Of a stretch of DNA of 64,000 bases, positions 10,234-19,196 are shown piece after piece (within the stretch, counting starts at the first letter, position 1; each line of letters starts with the position of its first letter). Origin of the DNA: Stenotrophomonas sp. 57. GTDB lineage: Bacteria; Pseudomonadota; Gammaproteobacteria; Xanthomonadales; Xanthomonadaceae. A model generated the notes under the pieces. That model was not told the origin of the DNA and did no database searches. It saw only the letters and a list, made by a program, of their open reading frames with translations. A program made the position numbers and the translations under genes. The stretch is taken from contig NZ_CP127407.1 of NCBI RefSeq assembly GCF_030291075.1, positions 742,001 to 806,000 on the forward strand. The letters run 5' to 3'.

Positions 10234-11949
10234 ATGCAGGAACTTGAACAGCGCCTCCAGCAACGCTTTCCCGATTGGTTCCATGGCCGGCGTGGCCAGC
10301 TGGCGCGGCCGCTGCTGCGCAGCGTCGGTCGCTGGTCGCGGTTGGACCAGATCGAAGCTTTCCTGCAGCGCAGTGCAGGGTTGCGCGGATTCGGCTTCGT
10401 CGCCGCCGCCCTGGAGTTCATCGATGGCCAGTACCAGGTGGACCCGGCCGCGCTGGCGAAGATCCCGGCCACCGGCCGCCTGCTGATCGTCGCCAACCAC
10501 CCGTCCGGGGCGCTGGATGCGCTGGCCCTGCTGGACGCGGTTGGTCGCATCCGACGCGATGTGCGGATCGTGGCCAACGATCTGTTGGGGGCGATCGCGC
10601 CCTTGCAGGATCTGCTGCTGCCGGTGCGCATCCTTGGCGGCAAGGCGCAGCGCGGCAGCCTGCATGCGGTCGAGGAGGCGCTGGCGGCCGAGCAGTGCGT
10701 GATCGTGTTCCCGGCCGGCGAGGTCTCGCGCCTCTCGTTGCGCGGCATCCGCGACGGTCGCTGGCAGCGCGGATTCGTGCGCTTTGCCCGTGCCGCGGGC
10801 GCGCCGGTGCTGCCCGTGCGGGTGGAAGCGCGCAACTCGGCGCTGTTCTACGGTGCCTCCACCCTGTTCAAGCCGGCCGGCACCGCGCTGTTGGCGCGCG
10901 AGATGTTCACCCGCCGTGGCCGCCCGCTGCGCCTGAGCATCGGTGAGCCGATGCAGCTGGGCAAGGGCGGCGACCCCGGTGCCCAGCTGCTGGCCGTGCG
11001 CCGCGCCTTGTATGCGCTGGGCCGTAACGGTGCGGCGGGCGATGCCGCTGCCATTGCAGGGCCCGAACCGCTGGCGTCCCCGGTGCCGCCTTCCCAGGTC
11101 GCCGTCGGCGTCGCTGCCGCCACCCAGCTGGGCCAGACCGCCGATGGCAAGCAGATCCTGCTGGCCACCTGCAGCGCCGATTCGCCGCTGCTGCTGGAGC
11201 TGGGCCGCCTGCGGGAACTGACCTTCCGCCAGGTAGGCGAGGGCACCGGGCGCAGCCGCGACCTGGACGATTACGATCCGCAGTACGAACACATCGTGAT
11301 CTGGGACGCGGCCGCGCAGCGCATCGCCGGCGCCTACCGGATCATGCGCGGCGCCCAGGCACTGGCCCGGCACGGCCTGTCCGGCCTCTACAGTGCGTCG
11401 TTGTTCCGCTATTCCGACGACGCCATCACCCACATCGCCGAAGGCCTGGAACTGGGCCGCAGCTTCGTGGTGCCTGATTACTGGGGCAGCCGCAGCCTGG
11501 ATTACCTGTGGCAGGGCATCGGTGCCTACCTGCAGTGCCGGCCGGGCATCCGCTACCTGTTCGGCGCGGTGTCGATCAGTGCGGCGCTGCCGCGCGATGC
11601 GCGCGAGCAGCTGGTGGCGTACTACCAGCGCTACTACAGCGGCACCGCCGGCCTGGCCGAATCGAACCGGCCGTTCCAGTACTTCGCCGCACCGCCCAGT
11701 TTCGGTGAGCTGGACGCAGGCGCCGCGTTCGACGTGCTCAAGGCCAACCTGGCTGCGCTCGGTACCGGCGTACCCACGCTGTACCGCCAGTACACCGATC
11801 TGTGCGAACCGGGCGGCGCGCGTTTCCTCGCCTTCGGGGTGGATCCGGACTTCAGCGATTCGATCGACGGCCTGATCGAGGTGGACCTGTGTGCGATCCG
11901 GCCGAACAAGCGCAAACGTTACCTGCGCGAGGCGGGGACGCCGGCATGA
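10234..11949 (+). CDS. Bifunctional acyltransferase: PlsC-like domain plus OlsB-like GNAT domain (ornithine-lipid synthase candidate)
   Basis: About 571 residues. N-terminal lysophospholipid-acyltransferase domain with the HPSGALD catalytic motif (His89, HX5D as in this subfamily) and FPAGEVSR. After a linker (about 270-300), the C-terminal half matches the COG3176/OlsB N-acyltransferase group ([32 protein letters not shown]). This order resembles the OlsF-type fusion that makes ornithine lipids by N- then O-acylation; that role here is inference. Start: ATG 10234 is preceded by GTGGATC; ATG 10219 is in frame but has no purine-rich site. Its stop overlaps the next gene (ATGA). Confidence 0.78.
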   Translation: MQELEQRLQQRFPDWFHGRRGQLARPLLRSVGRWSRLDQIEAFLQRSAGLRGFGFVAAALEFIDGQYQVDPAALAKIPATGRLLIVANHPSGALDALALLDAVGRIRRDVRIVANDLLGAIAPLQDLLLPVRILGGKAQRGSLHAVEEALAAEQCVIVFPAGEVSRLSLRGIRDGRWQRGFVRFARAAGAPVLPVRVEARNSALFYGASTLFKPAGTALLAREMFTRRGRPLRLSIGEPMQLGKGGDPGAQLLAVRRALYALGRNGAAGDAAAIAGPEPLASPVPPSQVAVGVAAATQLGQTADGKQILLATCSADSPLLLELGRLRELTFRQVGEGTGRSRDLDDYDPQYEHIVIWDAAAQRIAGAYRIMRGAQALARHGLSGLYSASLFRYSDDAITHIAEGLELGRSFVVPDYWGSRSLDYLWQGIGAYLQCRPGIRYLFGAVSISAALPRDAREQLVAYYQRYYSGTAGLAESNRPFQYFAAPPSFGELDAGAAFDVLKANLAALGTGVPTLYRQYTDLCEPGGARFLAFGVDPDFSDSIDGLIEVDLCAIRPNKRKRYLREAGTPA

Positions 11950-12746
11950 GCACGCTGGCGAACCTGTCGCCGCACCGGCGCGCAGTGTTCGTCTCCGACG
12001 TGCACCTGGGATCACGTCACTGCCATGCAACCGAGCTGGCGCGCTTTCTCTCGCAGCTGCGCTGTGAACGGCTGTACCTGGTCGGCGACATCATCGACCT
12101 GTGGTGGATGGCGCACCGCCGTGCCAACTGGCGGCAGTCACACAGCGAGGTCATCCAGGCACTGCACGCATTGCGTCGCGCCGGCACCGAGATCATCTAC
12201 ATCCCCGGCAACCACGATGCATCGCTGCGCCAGGTGTGCGGGCTGATGCTGCCGGCGATGCAGGTGCGCCGCCGCGCCATCCACGTGACCGCCGATGGCC
12301 GCCGGCTGCTGGTCGCGCATGGCGACGACTATGACGGCGTGACCCACTTCGGCGGCCTGCAGGAAAAGTTCGGTGACTGGCTGTACTACCGCATCCTCAC
12401 CGGCAACCAGGCATTGAACGCGGTGCGCCGCCAGCTTGGCATGCGCTACTGGTCGCTGTCGGAGTTCCTGAAGAAGCGCAGTGGTGCGGCCGAACGCTAC
12501 ATCGAGCGCTTCGTGCAGGCCGGCCTGGACGACGTACGCCGGCGCGGCCTGGACGGCATCGTCTGCGGGCATATCCACCGCGCCGCGCTGGTCGAACGCG
12601 ATGGCCTGGTCTATGCCAACGATGGTGACTGGGTGGAAAGCCTGACCGCGCTGGTCGAAGACCACGATGGCGCGCTGCGCCTGCTGGACCACAACGGCCA
12701 GACGCTGGTGGAGCTGCCGGGCGCGCGCCTTTCGCAGGCGGCGTAA
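11946..12746 (+). CDS. LpxH-like calcineurin-type metallophosphoesterase
   Basis: 266 residues with the complete two-metal motif set in order: [31 protein letters not shown]. These place it in the UDP-2,3-diacylglucosamine diphosphatase-like (COG2908) branch. The sequence is shorter at the tip region than true LpxH and could act on another lipid or nucleotide diphosphate. It starts inside the stop codon of the bifunctional acyltransferase gene (4-bp ATGA overlap), so the two are translated together and probably act in one envelope-lipid pathway. Confidence 0.85.
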   Translation: MSTLANLSPHRRAVFVSDVHLGSRHCHATELARFLSQLRCERLYLVGDIIDLWWMAHRRANWRQSHSEVIQALHALRRAGTEIIYIPGNHDASLRQVCGLMLPAMQVRRRAIHVTADGRRLLVAHGDDYDGVTHFGGLQEKFGDWLYYRILTGNQALNAVRRQLGMRYWSLSEFLKKRSGAAERYIERFVQAGLDDVRRRGLDGIVCGHIHRAALVERDGLVYANDGDWVESLTALVEDHDGALRLLDHNGQTLVELPGARLSQAA

Positions 12747-12761
12747 CTCGCCTCTGGCCTA

Positions 12762-12831
12762 TTGCAGAGCCGAGCCCATGCTCGGCTGCGGTTGTAGGCA
12801 ACGAAGAGCAGCCGAGCATGGGCTCGGCTCT
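12762..12831. repeat. SMAG repeat pair
   Basis: Rightward copy 12762-12787 (head mutated to GCAG) and leftward copy 12831-12806 with intact GTAG, 18 bp apart. Together they form a large inverted repeat between convergently readable ends of the two genes. Confidence 0.85.
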
Positions 12832-12865
12832 ACATGCACCGCCCGCAAGCCGCTAGCATCGGCCA

Positions 12866-13897
12866 ATGGATTCCCTGACCCAGATCGTACTCGGCGGCGC
12901 CGTCGCCGCTGCCATCGCTCCGCCCGGCCATCGCCGTGCGGCCCTGCTGGCCGGTGCCGCGCTCGGCACCCTGCCGGACCTCGACGCGCTGTGGCTCGGC
13001 CTCACCGCTGCCGACCCGGTGGCCAACATGACCGAACACCGCAGCTTCAGCCATTCGTTGCTGGTGCTGCCCTGGGTGGCGGCGCTGATCTGGTGGTTGT
13101 TCAAGCGCTTCGGCAACGGCCGCGTCGCGCAGTCACCGGTGCGCTGGTTCTGGGCGATCCAGCTGGCGCTGGTGACCCATCCCTTGCTGGATGCGTTCAC
13201 CGTCTACGGTACCCAGTTGTGGTGGCCGCTGCGGCCCCACCCAACCATGGGCTCCAGCGTCTTCATCATCGACCCCGGCTACACGGTGTGGCTGCTGCTG
13301 GGCTGCGTGCTCGCCTGGTTCGGTCGTGCGCGGCCCTGGGCGGGCAAGGTGCTGGGCACGGCGTTGGTGCTCAGCAGTGGCTACCTCGGCTGGGGCCTGA
13401 TCGCCAAGGCGCAGGTCGACCGTGCCGCCCAGCAGAGCCTGGCGGCGATGGGCCTGGGTGACGCGCCGCGCTTCTCGGTGCCGATGCCGTTCAATACGCT
13501 GCTGTGGCGGGTGGTGGCGATGACGCCCAATGGCTACGTGGTGGGTGATCGCTCACTGGTGGCCGACCATGGGCCGATGCGGTTCGAAGGCCATCCGTCC
13601 AACGTACAGGCGCTGCGCGAGGCGCAGGCGATTCCGGCGGTGCAGCAGCTTCAGTGGTTCAACCGCGGTTTCATGCGTGCACAGGTCGTGGACGGCCAGC
13701 TGGTACTGAGCGATCTGCGCATGGGCCTGGAACCGGACTACACCTTCAACTTCGTGGTGGCCGAGCAGGCGGACGGGCAATGGCGGGCGATCGTGCCCGA
13801 GCAGACACGGGCGGACTACAGCAGCGCGGCCGCGCGAGCCGATGCCGGTCGCCGGTTGTCGGCGATGTGGCAGCGCATCTGGCATGCACCCGAGTAG
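12866..13897 (+). CDS. YdjM/DUF457-type metal-dependent hydrolase-like membrane protein
   Basis: 343 residues. The N-terminal half has the family's TEHRSFSHSLL and THPLLDAF histidine/aspartate motifs between four to five membrane helices (near 1-20, 65-75, 95-110, 140-180). The C-terminal half (about 200-343) is soluble. The biochemical role of this family is unsettled. Its TAG stop codon is supplied by the GTAG head of the adjoining SMAG element (GAG-TAG at 13892-13897). Confidence 0.8.
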   Translation: MDSLTQIVLGGAVAAAIAPPGHRRAALLAGAALGTLPDLDALWLGLTAADPVANMTEHRSFSHSLLVLPWVAALIWWLFKRFGNGRVAQSPVRWFWAIQLALVTHPLLDAFTVYGTQLWWPLRPHPTMGSSVFIIDPGYTVWLLLGCVLAWFGRARPWAGKVLGTALVLSSGYLGWGLIAKAQVDRAAQQSLAAMGLGDAPRFSVPMPFNTLLWRVVAMTPNGYVVGDRSLVADHGPMRFEGHPSNVQALREAQAIPAVQQLQWFNRGFMRAQVVDGQLVLSDLRMGLEPDYTFNFVVAEQADGQWRAIVPEQTRADYSSAAARADAGRRLSAMWQRIWHAPE

Positions 13898-13919
13898 ATC
13901 CACGCGATGCGTGGATGAC
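13894..13919 (+). repeat. SMAG repeat overlapping a stop codon
   Basis: GTAGATCCACGCGATGCGTG palindrome. The GTAG overlaps the last codon and stop of the upstream gene. Confidence 0.85.
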
Positions 13920-13945
13920 GGGAACATCGGCAGCGCCGCGTCGGC

Positions 13946-14773
13946 TCAATACACCGTCGCGCGGCCCTGCACGAACGAGTAGAAGAACACCGCGTTCGGG
14001 TCGTTCTGCACCAGCCGGAATTCGCGGCGCATGCCTTCCACGGTCTCCTCGTCCACCGAACCGGCCTGCAGCAGCTGGTCGGCGGCCGAGAGCAGCAGCT
14101 GCTCCCAGAATACGATCATGGTCTTGCGGCGTGCCGGTTCGCGGTTGTCCAGGTGGATGGTCTTGATCTCGGTGTGCACGTCGCGAAAGCCGCCGGCCAG
14201 CAGCAGGTTGCCCAGCTTGGCGCCGACGAACGGGTCGCCACCGTGGTCGTACTGGAAATCATTGAAGGCCATCCAGTAGCGCCAGATATGCGGCGAATAC
14301 GGGTCAAGCAGGAACGAGGCATTCATCACCTCGGTGATGTAGACCGGTGAACCCGGAGCCAGCACGCGGCGCACTTCACTCAACACGCGTGCCGGTGACG
14401 GAACGTGTTCCAGCACCCAGCATAGGAAGGCCGAATCGAAGCTGCGGGCCTCGAACGGCAGTTCGCCGGCATCGGCCTGCTGCAGGGTGTAACGATCGCT
14501 GCACCACGGGGTGCGCGCCAGGTTCTCGCGCGCGGTGGCCAGCTGGGTCTCGCTCAGGTCCACGCCGGTCACGTGCAGTTCCGGGAAGCGGCGCAGCAGG
14601 ATCTCGGTCTGCGCACCCACGCCGCTGCCGACTTCCAGCAGGCGCCGGGCGCCGCTGTAGTCGATCTGGCCGAAGATGCTCGACTCCAGCAGGCGCGCTT
14701 GGGTCATCAGGCGCTGCTGCTCGGTGCCGGAGAACCCGTGCAGGTAAGTCGGGGAGGAAATCGGCGGGGTCAT
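13946..14773 (-). CDS. Class I SAM-dependent methyltransferase
   Basis: 275 residues. Rossmann methyltransferase with motif I LLEVGSGVGAQTEILL, the post-I acidic VTGVDLS, and motif IV FDSAFLCWVLEHVPSP. The N-terminus MTPPISSPTYLHGFSGTEQQ and the C-terminal helical part (about 200-275) suggest a small-molecule or lipid substrate of the UbiE-like group, but the acceptor is not identifiable. Start ATG 14773. It lies 59 bp downstream of dusB in the same direction and may share its transcript. Confidence 0.8.
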   Translation of the reverse strand: MTPPISSPTYLHGFSGTEQQRLMTQARLLESSIFGQIDYSGARRLLEVGSGVGAQTEILLRRFPELHVTGVDLSETQLATARENLARTPWCSDRYTLQQADAGELPFEARSFDSAFLCWVLEHVPSPARVLSEVRRVLAPGSPVYITEVMNASFLLDPYSPHIWRYWMAFNDFQYDHGGDPFVGAKLGNLLLAGGFRDVHTEIKTIHLDNREPARRKTMIVFWEQLLLSAADQLLQAGSVDEETVEGMRREFRLVQNDPNAVFFYSFVQGRATVY

Positions 14774-14832
14774 GGGGCGGGCTCTCGTAGCGTCGAGCGG
14801 GCTCGACTGTCCGGAAACGCGGGATTGGCGGC

Positions 14833-15828
14833 TCAGGCGGCCGAAGACAGCGCCGGTTCCGCGGCAATCAGGCGGTCGAAGTACTCGGTGGTCAGCGCGA
14901 TCTGGCTCTGCGGGTCCTCCGCGCGGTTGACCACCGCGCGGAAGGCGGCGTTCTCCGGTCGATCCTTGGCATACCAGCCCAGGTGCTTGCGCGCGATGCG
15001 CACGCCCTGCGGTTCGCCATAGAACGCATGCAGTGCGTGCAGGTGGCCAAGCAGGATGTCGCGCACTTCGGCCAGCGACGGTGGCGGCAGTTCCTGGCCG
15101 GTGGCCAGGTAATGCGCCACTTCGCGGAAGATCCACGGCCGGCCCTGTGCGGAACGGCCGATCATCACCGCGTCCACGCCGGTTTCCTTCAGAACGTGGG
15201 CCGCCTTCTGCGGCGAATCGATATCGCCGTTGGCGATGACCGGAATGCGCAGCGCGGCCTTGATCTCGCCGATGGTGCCGTACTCGGCCTGGCCGGTGTA
15301 GTGCTGGTCGCGGGTGCGGCCATGTACCGCCAGCGCCGCGATGCCGCTGTCCTCGGCGATGCGCGCGATCAGCGGGCCATTGCGATGGTCGCAGTCCCAG
15401 CCGGTGCGGATCTTCAGCGTGACCGGAACGTCCACCGCGTTGACCACCGCTTCGAGGATGCGTGCCACCAGCTGCTCGTCGCGCATCAGCGCCGAACCGG
15501 CCCAGGCGTTGCACACCTTCTTGGCCGGGCAGCCCATGTTGATGTCGATGATCTGCGCGCCGTGGTCGACGTTGTAGCGCGCCGCCTCGGCCAGCTGCTG
15601 CGGTTCGGTGCCGGCGATCTGCACGCTGATCGGCGCCGGCTCGCCCTCATGGTCCATGCGGTGGATCGACTTGCGCGTGTTCCAGAAGCGCGGGTCGCTG
15701 ATGGTCATTTCCGAGGCAGCCAAGCCCGCGCCCAGCCGTTTGCACAGCAGGCGGAAGGGCTTGTCGGTAACGCCGGCCATGGGCGCCAGCACGACGTTGG
15801 GGGCAATGGTGTACGGGCCGATCTGCAT
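14833..15828 (-). CDS. dusB: tRNA-dihydrouridine synthase B
   Basis: 331-residue FMN enzyme that reduces uridine in the tRNA D-loop. Seen: VLAPMAGVTDKPFR, the signature INMGCPAKKVCN with the catalytic cysteine, KIRTGWD, VHGRTRDQHYTGQA and GRSAQGRPW. Start set at ATG 15828 (MQIGPYTIAP), the conserved DusB N-terminus. The fis gene that follows dusB in enterobacteria is absent here; a methyltransferase follows instead. Confidence 0.95.
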   Translation of the reverse strand: MQIGPYTIAPNVVLAPMAGVTDKPFRLLCKRLGAGLAASEMTISDPRFWNTRKSIHRMDHEGEPAPISVQIAGTEPQQLAEAARYNVDHGAQIIDINMGCPAKKVCNAWAGSALMRDEQLVARILEAVVNAVDVPVTLKIRTGWDCDHRNGPLIARIAEDSGIAALAVHGRTRDQHYTGQAEYGTIGEIKAALRIPVIANGDIDSPQKAAHVLKETGVDAVMIGRSAQGRPWIFREVAHYLATGQELPPPSLAEVRDILLGHLHALHAFYGEPQGVRIARKHLGWYAKDRPENAAFRAVVNRAEDPQSQIALTTEYFDRLIAAEPALSSAA

Positions 15829-16021
15829 GCGCTCATTGTAAAGCGCGGACGACGGAGCGGCCGTGTCCACGCGGACCCGGTTCAGGCCGATCGGCACCGA
15901 CCTCATGCCGTACCGGCATCAGCAGATGCTTGACGGTTGCTTCCACCGCCCCCACGGGCGGGTGATGGTAGGCGGCTTGGTGAAGGCCGATGCCGCCGGA
16001 CTGGGGACGCGGCGAGAGGGG

Positions 16022-16108
16022 GTAGAGTCGACTGCCAGTCGACTATCGCGCGAAGCGCGGGGTTTCCACGACCTGGCCGGAAAGCCGTCGGCTACCCGTC
16101 GACTCTAC
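16022..16108. repeat. SMAG-type repeats in the dusB upstream gap
   Basis: GTAGAGTCGACTGCCAGTCG palindrome (16022-16047) and an opposing half element CGTCGACTCTAC (16097-16108). Otherwise the 300-bp gap 15829-16130 shows no convincing gene or regulatory motif. Confidence 0.7.
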
Positions 16109-16130
16109 CCGGTCGCCCCGCCTCCGCCGG

Positions 16131-16562
16131 CTAGCCCAGCGTTTCCCACGCCTGGCGGGCGCCCAGCGCAAAGGCCAGGCCCAGACCCAGGCAGACCAGC
16201 GAACTGGCCATCCAGAAGCGCGCGCCGTTGTATCCCGGGCGGAACAACGCCAGGCCGAATCCCGACGCGGCACGCAGCAACAGCAGCGCGGCGATGCCAG
16301 GCAGCACCAGGCGGCTGGCCGGCAGCGGCGAGTGCCAGCCGGCGGCCGCCAGTGCGTACAAGGCCCAGGCCACCAACATGGCGGTGATGCCGGCCGTCAT
16401 CAGCGGGGGCCACCAGTGCCCCGCGTGCGCCAGCCGGACCATGCGCTGGCCAGCGCCGAAACGCTCATACCAGGGTGCGCCCAAAGCAATGCAGCCAATG
16501 TGCAGCAGCGCCGCGAGGGCACTGCCGGCGGCCGCGACCAGCAGCCAAGGGAATCCGTCCAC
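16131..16562 (-). CDS. Small four-helix membrane protein of unknown function
   Basis: About 143 residues if started at GTG 16562 (VDGFPWLLVAAAG); a longer frame reaches an ATG at 16700 but its first 46 residues are low-quality and run through a terminator hairpin. Four hydrophobic segments are visible (about 5-27, 50-72, 82-104, 115-137). A HIGC and a RLAHAGHWWPP motif sit in between. No function is recognised; it looks like the conserved small integral membrane proteins of Xanthomonadaceae. Confidence 0.65.
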   Translation of the reverse strand: MDGFPWLLVAAAGSALAALLHIGCIALGAPWYERFGAGQRMVRLAHAGHWWPPLMTAGITAMLVAWALYALAAAGWHSPLPASRLVLPGIAALLLLRAASGFGLALFRPGYNGARFWMASSLVCLGLGLAFALGARQAWETLG

Positions 16563-16661
16563 GTCCTGTCCGTGCAAGGGAGCTGCGCGGATGGTGGGCG
16601 CGGGAGCAGGGTGTGGGCAATGCGACAGGCGGTCGCAGCCGCTGGGAAATGGGCAAAAACA

Positions 16662-16691
16662 AAGGCCCGGGTGCCAGCGCACCCGGGCCTT
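16662..16691 (-). terminator. Terminator after the ribokinase gene
   Basis: Perfect 11-bp stem AAGGCCCGGGT/ACCCGGGCCTT with an eight-base loop. Reading leftward it is followed by TGTTTTTGCC, a good T-run. It ends the leftward nupC/ribokinase transcript. Confidence 0.85.
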
Positions 16692-16693
16692 CT

Positions 16694-16717
16694 CATCCAC
16701 GCATGGCGTGGATCTAC
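16694..16717 (-). repeat. SMAG repeat overlapping the ribokinase stop codon
   Basis: Leftward GTAGATCCACGCCATGCGTG palindrome. Bases 16716-16714 are the TAG stop of the ribokinase gene, so the repeat head provides the stop codon. Confidence 0.85.
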
Positions 16718-17679
16718 TTCACTTCGGAGTCGGCCGGCGTGAAACGCGGCATCGCCGCAGCGGCGCCTTCCTTCTCGGTCGAGCGACCGGCGAACTGGTT
16801 GGCAAAGCGTACGTGGCGGGCGAACGGGGCGTCGGCCACCTGCGCCAGCGACGCGGCCAGCGCACCGTTGAAGGCGTCACCGGCACCGGTGGTGTCGATG
16901 GCCTGCACCTGCTCGGCGCCGACGCGGTAGTACGGCTGGGTATCGCCGCGCAGGTTCTCGTCGGCATGCGAGACGAACACGCCCACCGAACCCAGGGTCA
17001 CCACCACCGTGCCGTTGCCGACCAGCTTGCGGCACAGCGCATGCAGGCTGGCGCCATCCAGCGCGGCCACGTCGTTGGCATCCACGCGCTCACCCACATG
17101 ACGGCCGAGCAGGGCGGCGAACTCGGTTTCATTCGGAGTGATCACATCGGCCAGCTTGAGCAGGCCGATGGTCGAGGGCGCGTCGGCCGGTGCGGTGTTG
17201 AGCACGGTGGTCACACCGGCCTCGCGGGCCGTGGCCAGCGCCGCTTCAATGGTCTGCACCGGTGATTCCAGCTGCACCAGCACTACCTTGGCGCCGGTCA
17301 GCAATGCCTGCTGCTGTTGCAGGAAGTCGGTGCTGAGCGCGGCGTTGGCGCCCGGGCCGATCACGATGGTGTTGCGGCCGCGCGCGTCCACATAGATGCC
17401 GGCGGTGCCGGTCGGCTCGCTGCTGGCTTCGGCCATCAGGCCGAAGCTGTCCTGAGCGGCCAGTTCGCGTGCGGTGGCGCCGCCGGCGTCATCGCCCAGC
17501 GCGCACACGAAGTGCGTCTCGGCGCCGGCGCGGCAGGCGGCCACGGCCTGGTTGAAGCCCTTGCCACCCGGGCCGGTGCTGTAGCGGCCGGCAATGGTCG
17601 CACCCGGTGCCGGCAGTGACTCGCACCGCCACACGTGATCGACATTGAAGGAACCGACGACAACGACACTGCTGCTCAT
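16714..17679 (-). CDS. rbsK: Ribokinase (PfkB family)
   Basis: 321 residues. Phosphorylates ribose at O5 with ATP. Seen: GSFNVDHVWR N-terminus, substrate motif GPGGKGFNQAVA, NTAPADAP, the NE(T)EFAALLG segment, and the catalytic DTTGAGDAFNGAL anion-hole motif. Start chosen at ATG 17679 (MSSSVVVVGS). It follows a concentrative nucleoside transporter gene by 25 bp, so ribose from nucleosides is the likely substrate; other PfkB nucleoside kinases cannot be excluded. Confidence 0.88.
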   Translation of the reverse strand: MSSSVVVVGSFNVDHVWRCESLPAPGATIAGRYSTGPGGKGFNQAVAACRAGAETHFVCALGDDAGGATARELAAQDSFGLMAEASSEPTGTAGIYVDARGRNTIVIGPGANAALSTDFLQQQQALLTGAKVVLVQLESPVQTIEAALATAREAGVTTVLNTAPADAPSTIGLLKLADVITPNETEFAALLGRHVGERVDANDVAALDGASLHALCRKLVGNGTVVVTLGSVGVFVSHADENLRGDTQPYYRVGAEQVQAIDTTGAGDAFNGALAASLAQVADAPFARHVRFANQFAGRSTEKEGAAAAMPRFTPADSEVK

Positions 17680-17704
17680 AGGGAATCTTTTCTCAACCAA
17701 GGGT

Positions 17705-19003
17705 TCAACTGAAGTGCGTCAGCACGCCGGCGATGGTCGCCGTCATGAAGGTGGCAATGGTACCGCCCAGCACCGCGCGCAGGCCGAACTTGGCCAGGTC
17801 GTGGCGACGTTCCGGGGCCAGGCCACCGATGCCGCCGATCTGGATCGCGATCGAGCTGAAGTTGGCGAAGCCGCACAGCGCGTAGGTGGCGATCAGGCGG
17901 CCTTCATCGGACAGGCTGACGCCCGCCACCTGGCCGTTCACGATCTGCGACAGCTCGGTGTAGGCCACGAATTCGTTGATCACGACCTTCTGGCCGATCA
18001 GCGAACCGACGGTGGTGGCATCGGCCCACGGGGTGCCGATCACCCAGGCGATCGGGGCCAGCACGTAACCGAAGATGGTCGACAGGTTGGTCGGCTTGCC
18101 GATCATCGCGGCCAGGCCGGTGACATCACCGATCCAGGTCAGCGGGGCGTTCAGCAGCGCAATCAGGGCGATGAAGGCCAGCAGCATCGCGCCGATGTTC
18201 AGCGCCAGCTTCAGGCCGTCACCGGCGCCGGCGGCAGCCGCGTCGATGATGTTGCTGGAGGTCTTCTCCACTTCCATCTTTACCGTGCCGCGGGTGAGCG
18301 GGGTGCCGGTTTCCGGAATCAGCAGCTTGGCCACGACCAGGGTGGCCGGCGCGGCCATGATGCTGGCTGCCAGCAGGTGCTTGGCGTAGAACGCCTGCTG
18401 CACCGGGTCGCCGCCGCCGAGCATGCCCACGTAGGCCGCCAGCACGCCGCCGGCGATGTGCGCCATGCCGCCGATCATCATGGTCAGCAGTTCGGACTGG
18501 GTCATCTTGGCGATGTACGGGCGCACGGTCAGCGGCGCCTCGGTCTGGCCGATGAAGACGCTGGCGCAGACACTGGTGGTTTCCGCACCGGACACGCGCA
18601 TCACCTTGGTGATCGCCCACGCCATCACGCGCACGATCGCCTGCATGATGTTGAGGTGGTACATCACGCCCATCAGCGCCGAGAAGAAGATGATGGTCGG
18701 CAGCACCTGGAAGGCGAAGATGAAGCCGTAGTTCTTGGTGTCCATCAGCGAGCCGAAGATGAACCCCGAGCCCTCGTTGACGAAGCTCAGCACCTTGACG
18801 AAACCGTGGCCCAGCGCGTCGAACACGTCGCGCCCGCCCGGCACCAGGATCACCAGCGCCGCAAAGGCGATCTGCAGGGTGATACCAGTGGCAACCAGCT
18901 TCCAGTCCACCGCGCGCTTGTTGTTGGAAAACAACCAGGTGATGCCGATCAGCACCGCCAACCCGAACAGGCCGAAGCCGATCCTGCCCAAACCTTCGAC
19001 CAT
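17705..19003 (-). CDS. nupC: NupC-type concentrative nucleoside transporter
   Basis: 432 residues, inner-membrane H+ or Na+ nucleoside symporter. Seen: the CNT signatures SVFIGQTEAPLTVRPYI, the FANFSSIAIQIGGIG segment near the C-terminus, TYALCGFANF, and about eight to ten membrane helices plus re-entrant loops. Probably co-transcribed with the ribokinase gene for nucleoside salvage. Confidence 0.93.
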   Translation of the reverse strand: MVEGLGRIGFGLFGLAVLIGITWLFSNNKRAVDWKLVATGITLQIAFAALVILVPGGRDVFDALGHGFVKVLSFVNEGSGFIFGSLMDTKNYGFIFAFQVLPTIIFFSALMGVMYHLNIMQAIVRVMAWAITKVMRVSGAETTSVCASVFIGQTEAPLTVRPYIAKMTQSELLTMMIGGMAHIAGGVLAAYVGMLGGGDPVQQAFYAKHLLAASIMAAPATLVVAKLLIPETGTPLTRGTVKMEVEKTSSNIIDAAAAGAGDGLKLALNIGAMLLAFIALIALLNAPLTWIGDVTGLAAMIGKPTNLSTIFGYVLAPIAWVIGTPWADATTVGSLIGQKVVINEFVAYTELSQIVNGQVAGVSLSDEGRLIATYALCGFANFSSIAIQIGGIGGLAPERRHDLAKFGLRAVLGGTIATFMTATIAGVLTHFS

Positions 19004-19196
19004 GTGAGTGACTCCCCTGGGGCGTCGCGAAAAACGGGAAGCCTAGTGCAGGGCCGGGGCCGGGGCAAGGAAAAGCAGCGTGCGCGCACCCATCGGTACC
19101 GATCGGGCCAGCAACGGCAAGGGCTTGCGGCCGGTGACGGCAGGTAGAATGAGGATCGATCCCGGCCCGGATGCGGGCCCGCAGCAGGAGATTCGC

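Noticed and set aside
16563..16700. Extended start (ATG 16700) for the small membrane protein
   Set aside because: The extension passes through the ribokinase terminator hairpin and has no membrane or family character.
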